DNA of 31,357 bases. It comes from Krasilnikovozyma curviuscula (Eukaryota; Basidiomycota; Tremellomycetes; Cystofilobasidiales; Mrakiaceae). The position numbers and the translations under genes are program-made. Of the stretch, positions 21,023 to 31,357 are shown in pieces (position 1 is the stretch's first letter; each line of letters begins with the position of its first letter). Under the pieces are notes generated by a model. That model was not told the DNA's origin, searched no databases, and worked only from the letters and a program-made list of their open reading frames with translations. The stretch is taken from the NCBI GenBank assembly GCA_014825775.1, contig MVAQ01000240.1:1-31357 (forward strand), in the 5' to 3' direction.

Positions 21023-24000
21023 ATGGCCTCATTAACCTCGGTATGTCCAGCCTCTACTAATGGGAGAGAGGAGCAATTCAAAGCTGCTCTTACATCATTC
21101 AGTCTCCCTTCACATGTCAAAATTTTGTGCTTCTTCCCTCAGCTAACCTCAACCTTTCCGTTGGATATCCAGGTTGAAGCCTGGACAGGGCTCATGACTT
21201 CTCTCCCGTCCACACCAGGCACACCAGCTCACACGTACGTCCCTTCGTCATTCAGTCGTCCTTATGTATCTGGGCTGTCCCTGACTTTTCTACCTCTTCG
21301 AGTACAGTATCCAAAACATCAGAAAGAAAGCTGCTGGTCATGGTGGACCACTAAAGAAGCTGTTGGTAGCCAATAGGGGTGTGAGTGTCCCCATTTTGTA
21401 GCCCTCGCCATCCCCACCTCCTTACCCCGAAAAACGGAGCCTGACGCTGTTCGATGCCCCTTGCTTCATGGGACACAAACAGGAAATCGCTATCAGAATC
21501 TTCAGAACTGCCCATGAGCTTGCTATGAGTACGGTCGCCATCTACTCTATGGAGGACCGCCTTAGCGCCCACAGACACAAGGTACGGTTTCATCATCCAA
21601 TTTGCCGTTTCATTCCCCCGCTCTCTCCCTCAACCAAGATGAAGGTGTTGACTAGCTCTTGGTGGGACGTTTGCTGTAGGCGGATGAGGCTTACCAAGTC
21701 GGTAAAGGTCAGACTCCTGTCGCTGCTTACTTGGACCAGGAAGACATAATCCGAATTGCCGTCGAGCACGGAGTCGACATGGTACGTCCTAATCTCATTT
21801 TCTACCATCTATCCAATCTTAACCTTTTGTGGGTTTTCTTTCGGAATACCAAACAGATTCATCCAGGTTACGGATTCTTGTCTGAAAATGCAGAATTTGC
21901 TCAGAAATGTCGAGACGCGGGTATCATCTTCATCGGGCCAGCACCTAACGTGATTGCTGGTTTGGGAGACAAGACGACTGCTCGAGCTCTCGGTTTGTAT
22001 TACTTTTCTCAAATCTTCACTAGAGATATTACTAATCATGTCTGTCACCTAAACAGCTATCTCATCCAACGTCCCCGTCGTGCCAGGAACAGAAGGTGCC
22101 GTTGAGAAGTGGGAAGACGCAGAGGCATTCACAAAGGAGTATGGGTTCCCGGTCATTATCAAGGCCGCTTTTGGAGGTGGTGGACGAGGCATGCGTGTCG
22201 TTAGAGAACAGAGCGAGATGAAGGACAACTTTGAACGTGCTGTCTCTGAGGCTAAGAGCGCGTTCGGAAATGGAACTGTTTTCATTGAGCGTGAGTTCTC
22301 TCTTATTTTTCCAGCTCATTTTCTGTGTAAGTTGTTGCTGACCGGTCATCTATAATAGGCTTTCTCGACCACCCAAGACATATTGAAGTCCAAATCATTG
22401 GCGACGAAGATGGCAATATCGTTCACCTCTTTGAGCGGGACTGCTCGGTCCAGAGAAGACACCAAAAGGTCGTCGAGATTGCTCCTGCTCCGCACCTTCC
22501 TGAGGAGGTCCGCCAGGCTCTCTGGGCTGACGCCATCACCATCTCTAGGAAGATTGGCTACTCTTGTGCAGGTACCGTAGAGTTCTTGGTCGATCAGCAA
22601 AACAGACATTACTTCATTGAAGGTCAGTGGAATATCCGGATTTATTGCTTCAACCTGATCTCACAGCAGCACTGACATCTCCTTTTGCTCGTAATATAGT
22701 CAACCCTCGTGTCCAAGTTGAACATACCATCACAGGTACACTCCATCCTTCTTCTTTTCACTCTTTTCCAATGCCCCACTGACTCAGCCCTCGCGCTTAT
22801 AAAAAGAGGAAATAACCGGTATTGACATTGTCGCCGCCCAGATCCAAATTGCCGCTGGTGCATCCTTGCCCACTCTAGGCCTGACGCAGGAGAACATTAC
22901 GAAGCGTGGATTCGCAATTCAGTGTCGTGTTACTACTGAGGACGCCGCTAACGGTTTCCAGCCGGATACTGGTAAGATTGAAGTCTACAGAAGTTCCGGC
23001 GGGAATGGTGTGCGATTGGATACGTCAAGTGGATTCGCTGGTGCTCAAATCACTGTGAGCCTTGACTTTTCTCTTTTTGTTCTTCGACAGTGCTGAGCAG
23101 ACTGATCCTACTTTGATTCGATTGTTATCTAGCCTCACTACGACTCTTTGCTCGTCAAAGTTTCCTGCAGTGGTGCAACCTACGAAGTTGCTCGCAGAAA
23201 GATGTTAAGAGCTCTTGTTGTATGTTGACCTCTCCCTTGTTTGAATTTGGTCTAGAATTCTGACTCCGGAATCGCCTGTTTAAAGGAATTCCGAATTCGT
23301 GGAGTCAAGACCAATATTCCGTTCTTGTTCCGTCTCCTCACCCACGAAGTCTTCATTGCTGGAAAGACTTGGACTACTTTTATCGATGACACACCAGATC
23401 TTTTCAAGCTGGTTACTTCTCAAAACAGAGCTCAGAAACTGTTGGCCTACCTTGGAGATGTAGGTCTTTCACATTTCTGTCGCCAACACAAGCACCGTCT
23501 GATATTTATCGACCTTTTCCAGGTTGCTGTCAACGGAAGTTCTATCCTTGGTCAATCCGGTGAACCAGGTCTCAAAGACGAAGCTGAGATCCCGACTCTG
23601 TACGACGCCTTGGACCCGACCAAGAAGATTGACACTTCCCAGCCATGCTTGACAGGTTGGAGAAGCATCATCGTTAAAGAAGGCCCTGCGGCGTTCGCTA
23701 AAGCTATCCGAGCGTACCCAGGTTGTCTTATCATGGACACCACATGGAGAGATGCCCACCAGAGTTTGTTGGCCACCAGACTGAGAACCATTGATATGGT
23801 TAACATCGCTAAGGAGACCAGTCATGCGCTGGCTAATGCTTATGCCTTGGAGTGCTGGGGAGGTGCTACTTTCGATGTGTCTATGAGATTTTTGCATGAA
23901 GACCCTTGGGAGAGATTGGTGGGTTGTCCTGCTTTTTTTTTCCTTTGCCGACTCTAAACACAGACTGACTGACTCCCCCCTTTTTTTTTCTTCTTTTAAT

Positions 24001-26192
24001 AGCGTACGCTCAGAAAGCTCGTTCCAAACATTGTAGGTCGATCGTCGAACCCGCTCCGGTTCCATTCCGCGGCTGACATTGTCTCTTTTCGTTCTTTAGC
24101 CATTGCAAGCTCTCGTCAGAGGTGCAAACGCTGTCGGATACACTTCCTATCCAGATAATGCCATTTATGAGTTCTCAAAAGAAGCTGTCAAGAACGGTCT
24201 TGACATTTTCAGAGTTTTTGAGTAAGTCGACGGTTCACGATATCTTTTCCCACAATGTGTCTCACTTCCCCTTGTCATTTCGTAGCTCCCTCAACTACGT
24301 TGAGAATATGAAACTCGGTATTGATGCGGCCAAAAAGGCAGGAGGCGTCGTTGAAGCCGCGATCTGTTACTCCGGTGATCTTGCCGATCCCAACAAGACT
24401 AAGTACACTCTTGAATACTACCTTAAGATGGCGGATGAGCTGGTCAAGGAAGGAATTCATGTTCTTGCTATCAAGGATATGGTACATTGCTCTATTTTTG
24501 GTTATTCCTCTCGAGATCTCCTTCTGACATCGACTGTTCTTCTAGGCCGGTCTTTTGAAGCCACAGGCTGCTACTATCCTCATTTCAGCCCTCCGAAAGG
24601 CTCACCCAGACCTTCCGATCCATGTCCACTCTCACGACACCGCTGGTATCGCCGCCGCGAGCGCCATCGCTTGCGCCGCTGCTGGAGCTGATGTTGTTGA
24701 CGTCGCCATCGATGTCCTCTCTGGCTTGACCTCTCAGCCAGCCATGGGTGCTGTATGTTCTGCCCTTGAGCAAACTAACTTAGGAACTGGTATCAGCCAC
24801 GCCAACATTCAAGCTCTCAACACCTACTGGACCCAAGTCAGACAGCTCTATCAGTGCTTTGAGGCTAACGTCAGAGCTTCCGACTCTGGTGTCTTTGATC
24901 ACGAAATGCCAGGAGGACAGTACACCAACTTGCAGTTCCAAGCCTCTCAGTTGGGTCTTGGAACGATGTGGACTGAGATCAAGAAAAAGTACATTGACGC
25001 CAATGCGCTGTGTGGAAATATCATCAAGGTCACCCCTTCGTCTAAGGTCGTCGGTGATTTCGCTCAGTTCATGGTTTCCAACAAACTCACGAAGCAGGAT
25101 GTCATGGAACGAGCTGGTTCGCTTGACTTCCCATCCTCCGTCGTCGAGTTCTTCCAGGGCCACTTGGGACAACCTTACGAAGGTTTCCCTGAACCTTTGA
25201 GATCTGCCATCATTCGTGATAAGAAGAGAATTGATAAGAGACCTGGTCTCTCTATGGCTCCTCTTGATTTCAAGAAAATCAAGGCTGAGCTAAGAGAGAA
25301 GTTCGGAAAGTCCATTACGGACTGCGACGTTCAATCCTACGCCATGTATCCAAAGGTCCGCAATTTTCCCACCGTTCTTTGCGCTAGTTATTTATATTAA
25401 CGATACACTTCGTGTGTTTTTGTAAACAGGTCTTTGAGGAATTTATGACCTTCGTTGAGAAGTACGGTGATTTATCTGTTCTTCCAACCAGATATTTCCT
25501 TGGTAAACCAGTCATTGGTGAAGAAATTCACGTCTCCATCGAACAAGGAAAGATGCTCATCATCAAACTCCTTGCTGTCGGACCAATTGATATGGCTAAA
25601 GGGTGAGTAACCATAAACAAAGTTCTGCACATCTTCCGACAAGAGTAAAATGACTAAGAGTGTGCTTTAATGGTTGCAAACTTTAGAACAAGAGAATGTT
25701 TCTTTGAGCTTAATGGTGAAACTCGTGCTGTCGTCATTGAGGACCGCGATGCTGCTGTCGAGACCGTCTCAAGAGAAAAGGCTGTTCAAGGCGAGGTGAG
25801 CCGAGAAATCTTGTTCTGCAGCAGTTTCTACAGAAGTTCTTGTAAATTGATTTTTTTTTCTACTTCTTCTTCTTCTCAAGCCTGGATCCGTCGGTTCCCC
25901 AATGGCCGGTGTCGTTGTGGAGGTCAGAGTCAAGGAGGGACAGCAAGTTAAGGCTGGTGACCCACTCATTGTTCTCTCAGCAATGAAGATGGAGTCGGTC
26001 GTTTCTGCTCCAGTCGGTGGGCACGTTAAGCGTATCCTTGTTGCTCAAAGTGATTCTATTGGACAAGGCGATCGTAAGTCTTCTTTCAATCCCATTTCTA
26101 CTTTCGATCGCCGGCGGAAGCATGGAAACTGACGGATGCCATCACTTCTTTATTTTATTTTATTTTCAGTTGTCGTTGAGATTAAACATTAA
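21023..26192 (+). CDS. PYC: Pyruvate carboxylase, complete
   Basis: Twenty-one proposed exons: 21023-21040, 21173-21234, 21308-21380, 21483-21581, 21680-21781, 21857-21992, 22057-22290, 22359-22622, 22700-22735, 22807-23054, 23133-23219, 23286-23459, 23523-23918, 24003-24032, 24100-24221, 24286-24481, 24546-25355, 25430-25602, 25687-25795, 25881-26073, 26170-26192 (TAA). All join in phase, giving 1194 aa, the usual length. Domains in order: biotin carboxylase ([20 protein letters not shown], Gly-rich [25 protein letters not shown]); HMGL-like carboxyltransferase ([26 protein letters not shown], biotinyl-acceptor side [11 protein letters not shown]); PYC_OADA tetramer/allosteric region; and a C-terminal biotinyl domain with AMKM, the biotinylated Lys codon being 25986-25988. 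It carboxylates pyruvate to oxaloacetate with ATP and bicarbonate, feeding the TCA cycle and gluconeogenesis; fungal enzymes are usually cytosolic. The acceptor of intron 1 is ambiguous (21142 or 21172, a 10-residue difference). Confidence 0.97.
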
Positions 26193-27281
26193 GAAGGAAC
26201 GAAGAACAAATCGACTGATCATAGAATAATCACTGTAGTTGTAAATTTTTCTTCGACACCCTGACCACCTTTTCTGCGAATTTTTTTCCATATGTACTTA
26301 TCACGTCTTGCTTCTGTTTACACGACTATAACATGAACGTTTGTTTTCTACTCATCTGCGCCCATCGGAATCAAAAGTAGAGGCAAGCATAGTTTCACAC
26401 ATCCCGCAGGCTACAGATGCTGCTTTGTTTTGAAACGCGTCGGTTGGCGCACTCAGCCTCGCTTCAGTGCCTCCATCTTAGCGTGAGCACTGGAACAGAA
26501 CACTGCTGGAATAAGCACTGCCCAATTATGCCCCAGGCGCCCTGTCCCTGTCTGGGAGATCTCTGGGTGGGGTAACCCTCGTTTCCGTTCCAATTCAGTT
26601 CAGGAGGTTTGAGCATGAAATCTTCCTGAACCTTTCCGGGCTTTTCACTCCAACACCTCCTTTTTCTCAGCGTTGTAGCTTTGTATTGGCGTCCAACTAC
26701 GTGAACTCTGATTCCTCTTGCTCTGTCTTGCGAGTTCGTCGAAGCGCCCACCCCCCGCTCCGTCAGCCCCCGCGATTTCACGGCTGGCTTATCTGGACGT
26801 CGACCTACTAAGCTAGATCGCAGCCTGGCCCCCGACGAATCCTTCTCTCAGAAGACAGCACTGGGGAGCATCTGTACCACCACGTCACGCTGCTTTCGGC
26901 CTACGTCAGACGTGCAGGAAGAATCGTCGTCTCTTCTAGCGTCAAGGATCTGAAACGTCCAAGGCTGGATTTTTTTTTCTTGCGTCAAAGGTACGTCCTG
27001 TATCTTGTGTCTGTTTGATTGGGTATATCGAGGCCCTGACAGGCCTGTCTTCGACCACGCTGTAGCTATCTCCCAGTTGTCTGAGGCGAGTCAGAGGGAA
27101 GGGAACCAATTTTTTTGGTGTGCTAAATTTCGCTTGCACAGTGAATTTCCTGTTTGTTCTTTGGAAAACCAGCTCCTCTTCTGACATCCGACGTGTTCAA
27201 ACTTAGCAACGAGATAGTGCTTTGGACTTTAGGGTAGAACTTCCAGCGTGGATCTGAAAGCTGAGTGCTATTCACGGCTGC
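26193..27281. other. Intergenic region, about 1.1 kb
   Basis: 3' flank of pyruvate carboxylase and promoter/leader of the methyltransferase-like gene. The minus ORF at 26464-26781 has no family motif and no supporting splice context. I see no RNA gene or repeat. Confidence 0.5.
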
Positions 27282-30200
27282 ATGTCTTCACCCGCTCCAG
27301 CAACGACCCCTAGGGAGGAAAAATACCCTCATCTACTCTCAGCTATAGCCAAAGCGTCGATATCTGGTAGTTCCAACCGTACTCTGGTAGAATCTCCGGT
27401 CGACATCGTAGATCAACACAAGCACCGTATCCTTGGTCTTAGGAGTACCCCGCAATCTCTCACGACCCCTCAACGACCCCCATTTACTACTCGAACATCC
27501 AGCCTCCTAGTTTCGCCCTCTCATTCCAACACGAGAGATAACTCTGCCGACGTCCACTCCGCCATCAACTCTCCAGCGATGGTCTACGAGGTGGACGACC
27601 CCATACGGACTGCGTCTACCAAGATGCCGCAGATGCAGGTCAGGACTGAACGGGAAAGCAGTGGTGGAACGAGCGGTGATGATCCAGAGGAGGATATTAC
27701 TCATAGTCTGACATCAGTGACCGCAGAGGATTACATCGAAGCGACTACAGTGCGTCCAGTACGTAGTCAACGCGCAGCCATTCGCACCAACAGGTCAGCG
27801 TTTATAAACTATACCTTTTTTTTTTTAACACTGACCAGATTTCGGTTCTCAGCCTTCAATATCGTCGAGCTGAAGGTAATAAGCTGGAGGGTTTGGAAGA
27901 GCTCTCATTTGGAACGTACGAAGTTCCTCTGGAATCATCGCCCCAATCATCAGCACCACCTCTGGTTCCTGGAATACCTCTCCCATCTCTCCTCACATCT
28001 CAGCTCATTAGTCCAAGTACGGCTTCTAGCTCAAGAACTCCACTCGCATCCCAACCATCCTTTATCCTAGCTCAGCAAAAGACTGCCAAGTTCTTCACCA
28101 CCAATGACAACAACTCAGACTCGGACGACAACCACTATCTCACCAGCGGAGCAAGCCACACGTCTTCCATACCAATGAGAGAAGATTCCTACTCTGGCTC
28201 TGAAATTGGTCTGAATCGCAACGGTCTTGCTGACCCTTGGGCTAGCGATTGGGAGACCCATCAGCCACAACACCAACAGCCCCGAAGCCATCTTGGCCCC
28301 CACTCAAATCCCAGCCATCCACGCTTCACTTCAATGTCTTTGACTAGCATTGTAGGCACACCCCGAACGAGAGGTTCGCTGGACACGTTGGGAAGTGGGG
28401 ATATGCTCACTGGTGAATCGACCGGCCAACTCGCTACTCCAGAGGACGAATCACGAACTGAATGGGTCTTCCCATCCTCCCACAAACATGTAAAACCACC
28501 CGGATTCTTCCCTTCAGCAACATACCTCCACCAACCTCATTTCCAGCCTAGTCATTCAAAATCAAACTCCCAAAACTCGTTCCAGAACTTCAACCCCGGG
28601 TTCGAATTCGCTGCTGCGACTGGATCTCTTGGTCTGTCCAGGGCATTTGGTGTGCCTAACTCGTCAGCCGTCGGTGTCATGAGGCACGGCCGGTCAGGTA
28701 CAGGTGGAGCGGTCGCTGGACATCGTGGAGGAAGGGATGATGCCGTCGCCAACCTTGTGAAAGAGGAACATGCGCTTGGCGTAGGGAAGTTTGGAGAGAA
28801 GATCAGGGATAAGATATTGAGTCTTCTGCTAACTAATGGGAACGAATTGCTGGATGGGATCCAATTGAAGGGTATGCAAGATGAGGTACTACATGTCGGT
28901 GAGTTCGCAAAACTTCCAAACTCAAGGGACACCCCCCGCACTGAACTTATTCACGTTATTTTATTTTCTTACGTGGGTCATATCTAGTCGAGTTTGGTGC
29001 AAGGCATGGTCGGTCAGAAGACATGTTACCAGACCTGTAAGATCAATGATAATCTCAGAGCTTTTAAATGGACTTTCCCAACTGAAGCCCTTCCACGTTA
29101 CGGTCAATGAATAGACTTATATACTTTAGTGGTAAACACTACGACATGGTTCACAGCGGTCTACGCTCTCTGGACGTAAAGCACGGCTATGATCTTTCAC
29201 CTTCCTCCTACTCCACTCGATCCTCCCAGCCATCTTTATCGACACTATCCTTCATCGTAACACATCAATCCTCCAATTCTGCAGAACTCTATTACTCGTC
29301 TTCCTTTGAATACACCTCTCCTGGATTCCTATCGAAGCAGAATCCTAGGCTCACAGACCGGGTGTTCTGCAACCTGTCACCAACGCCGTTCGACAGGCGA
29401 GTCTGTCCGGATGACTGGATATCACTTTCGTTTAGCGTTCTTGATCTCCATTGGTTGTGAGTGATATCCCTCGCAGCTTGTAGAGTTTCTCCTTCTTGAC
29501 GATTGTTTCAACCCTTGACACTCTAGGCACTCTCCAAGACGGCCCGCGACGAGCTTGTCATCTCAAGCTTCTTTAGAACTTCGGCGTTTCTTGGATCTCA
29601 GGGCTGAGGAGACAAAACCCACAGGTCTTCTCATAGCAGCATTCATGATCAACCCCACATCAGCAATGCGAGGTGCTCAATCTAGTCTTGATCTCCATCT
29701 TATGGATACGCCTGATGATTCGACAAAGAACCATCACCAGTCTAACAGATCAGAAGATGGGCAGCATTCCAGAGTGAAGAAATGTGGTTGGGAGAAACTT
29801 TGTAAGACGATGTCAACGTGCATACAACGACTGGTGTCGATTGGAGAGTTGACGAGGACAACGGCTCCCAGCTTGCTGGCTCTACCACTATGTCCCCGTA
29901 CACCAGATCAGCTTCAATCGGTGCTAGAAGATGTTGGTGATAGATGGAAGGTTGAAGCATCTTGTGGACTTGAAGATGATCTGGAGAATCCTACAACGGA
30001 AAGGGCTGAGACACACCTGACTGTGAGTCTCAACTTGATTGTTTTTTTGCTAGAATGAAAACCAACTCGTTTTTGGATAATCTTCAGGTCGTTCACCCTG
30101 CCTGGAAAGCACTTGAAGCAGGTACTCTCTCCTACATAAGTTACGCTGAACACATTACTGCTCTAGCCAGAGGCCTTTTCGCTGATCATTTCAGAGCTAC

Positions 30201-30492
30201 ACTGAGAGATGTTGTAGCTCGCAGTCAAGTAGAGTCAACGGTCGATTCATTGGTCAGTACAGCCTTTCATCGTTCGGAAGCTGATTCGCTCCTGACGCAA
30301 ATGGTGTTTTACCTTCTTAGTTCTCCGTGTTGAAAGAAAAGGTAAGCGTCAGGACTACAAAAGTTGTCTCGAAAATTCAGTTTGACACTCCTTCCTTGTT
30401 TGTCGTAGTGTGAAGAAGGGGCACTTGACGGCTTCGAGCTGGAAATTGGAATAGTCGTTTTACGTCGGCTGTCAAAACAATCACGAGAATGA
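27282..30492 (+). CDS. SABATH-like SAM-dependent methyltransferase domain with long disordered N-terminus
   Basis: Eight proposed exons: 27282-27793, 27853-28898, 28988-29036, 29130-29456, 29527-30022, 30088-30252, 30321-30341 (21 nt), 30409-30492 (TGA), giving 899 aa with all phases consistent. Residues 1 to about 470 are Ser/Pro/Thr/His/Asn-rich and predicted disordered, with few hydrophobic runs. The folded part starts near NLVKEEHALGVGKFGEKIRD. It then shows VEFGARHGRSEDMLPDL (a motif I-like Gly turn for SAM), LSFIVTHQ, SFSVLDLHWLHSPRRP and LRAEETKPTGLLIAAFMI, and a C-terminal helical cap (HPAWKALEAGTLSYISYAEH; IGIVVLRRL). The order GSxxLHW-like strand, then RAxE..GG/TG.L, resembles fungal SABATH carboxyl methyltransferases (Methyltransf_7), which methylate small carboxylic acids. 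The assignment rests on motif resemblance only, and the substrate is unknown. Intron 3 (29037-29129) has a plausible donor and acceptor, but the exon after it is the least conserved part of the model. Confidence 0.68.
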
Positions 30493-31357
30493 ACAGGACT
30501 TCAAGTTCATTCATTTGCCTACTGAACCACTATTTTCACATTATACCATATAATACCATTAGTTAATATTGCATCGTTGGTCTCTGGAGAGTTGGCGCTT
30601 TCCTTTGTCTTGTAAATCATCGACATCACCATTTTGGGTTTCATTTTTCGTTCTTGTTTCTGAGAAGGAAAAGGATTTTTTAAGATACTTTGTATGATAC
30701 CTTAGAAGTTTTTAGAGAGTACCTTTGCTTGCATCTTAAATACACGTTTCATATCCCAAAGTTTTATCCTCGAACCAAACCTCAAACATTTCCTCTTTGA
30801 AGGGCCACTTAATTTAATCATCTTTTCCATCCCCATCCCTCACATTACTACCATCAGAAGGAACCTAAACGTCCGCTTTGGCTTCGGACTGGATATCAAC
30901 GTCCCTCAACAGGTAGTTGCAAACCGAGTTCGCAAAAAGACTTCAGCACATCCATTTTCTTGAGAAACATTTCCAGTTTACTGATATGTGTGTCTTGGTG
31001 GGTGACTAACGAACGGGTTCGGAAAACCATCGATAGAGCTGTCTTCTCACATCATGAAGGACGGCGAGCAGATGCACATGACGGTCGCTGTGATGGTGAT
31101 GCGATGGTGCGCTGTTAGTTTGGTTCGCTTTGCTTGGCACCGTAGAAGAAGATATGAATAATTGCATCTTTTGTGTCGGTAATTCACGAGTGCAAAAGGA
31201 AGCATCTGTGAGACCAGCGTGTGTTCCCTTTGGCAAGGCCTCGTAAACAAATGCGCCCCTGCTGCTGGACCTTTGACTTTTGCTGCAATTGCACTTGACA
31301 CGAGGAGCTGGCTTGGTACTTGCAACTCTCACAAAAGATACAAGATTAATGGGTTTA
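30493..31357. other. Terminal region without a supported gene
   Basis: 3' flank of the methyltransferase-like gene, AT-rich to about 30800. On the minus strand a possible last exon (30896-30980) could be spliced across 30981-31050 to an open frame at 31051-31325 that runs toward the window end. The pieces fit in phase, but no family is recognisable, so a gene is not called. Confidence 0.4.

Noticed and set aside
26464..26781. 105-codon minus ORF between pyruvate carboxylase and the methyltransferase-like gene
   Set aside because: No domain, no codon pattern like the neighbours, no splice partners.
29041..29110. Protein-like frame inside intron 3 of the methyltransferase-like gene (DNLRAFKWTFPTEALPRYGQ)
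   Set aside because: It is out of frame with exon 3; joining it would need a 4-nt skip or a 22-nt intron, so intron 29037-29129 is preferred.
1..31357. CRISPR arrays, insertion sequences, rRNA genes, transposon-like terminal repeats
   Set aside because: None seen; the window is intron-rich fungal nuclear sequence with single-copy genes.

Overview
The window is nuclear DNA from an intron-dense fungus. Almost every gene is split by introns of about 45-130 nt with GT-AG ends and CTGAC/CTAAC-like branch sites, and several exons are only 18-53 nt. This density, a GAL4-type Zn2Cys6 regulator and a fungal SABATH-like methyltransferase point to a basidiomycete. Tremellomycetes (for example Cystofilobasidiales) is a guess from gene style; no species can be named. 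All gene models were built by hand, by joining exons whose phases fit and whose product matches a family.

Layout, left to right. 1-1741 (+): 3' part of a beta-hydroxyacid dehydrogenase (3-hydroxyisobutyrate dehydrogenase-like). 2881-6736 (+): Zn2Cys6 transcription factor with a fungal_trans domain, 13 exons. 7713-8825 (+): small Ser/Thr/Val-rich secreted, probably GPI-anchored protein. 9442-11116 (+): charged, RS/RD-rich, probably nuclear protein of unknown role. 11403-12119 (-): nuclear transport factor 2, five short exons. 12420-14076 (-): CBP3/UQCC1-type ubiquinol-cytochrome c chaperone. 14747-15639 (+): mitochondrial ribosomal protein uS17m, divergent from CBP3. 16254-17698 and 18171-19640 (-): tandem LigB/DOPA-dioxygenase paralogues, each with an N-terminal membrane anchor. 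21023-26192 (+): complete 21-exon pyruvate carboxylase. 27282-30492 (+): SABATH-like methyltransferase domain behind a long disordered N-terminus. 30493-31357: no gene that I can support.

Most genes are ordinary housekeeping genes with no operon-like logic. CBP3 (complex III assembly) and uS17m (mitochondrial translation) share a 670-bp divergent promoter, which could co-regulate them. The two dioxygenases arose by tandem duplication: exons 3, 4 and 6 have identical lengths (29, 30 and 53 nt).

Nothing here is clearly a new multi-gene system. The points most worth a second look are the membrane-anchored extradiol dioxygenase pair, the splice/frame anomaly in its downstream copy, the apparent loss of the catalytic lysine in the dehydrogenase, the GC-AG intron in the regulator, stop-free introns of 3n length, and the long disordered extension on the methyltransferase.
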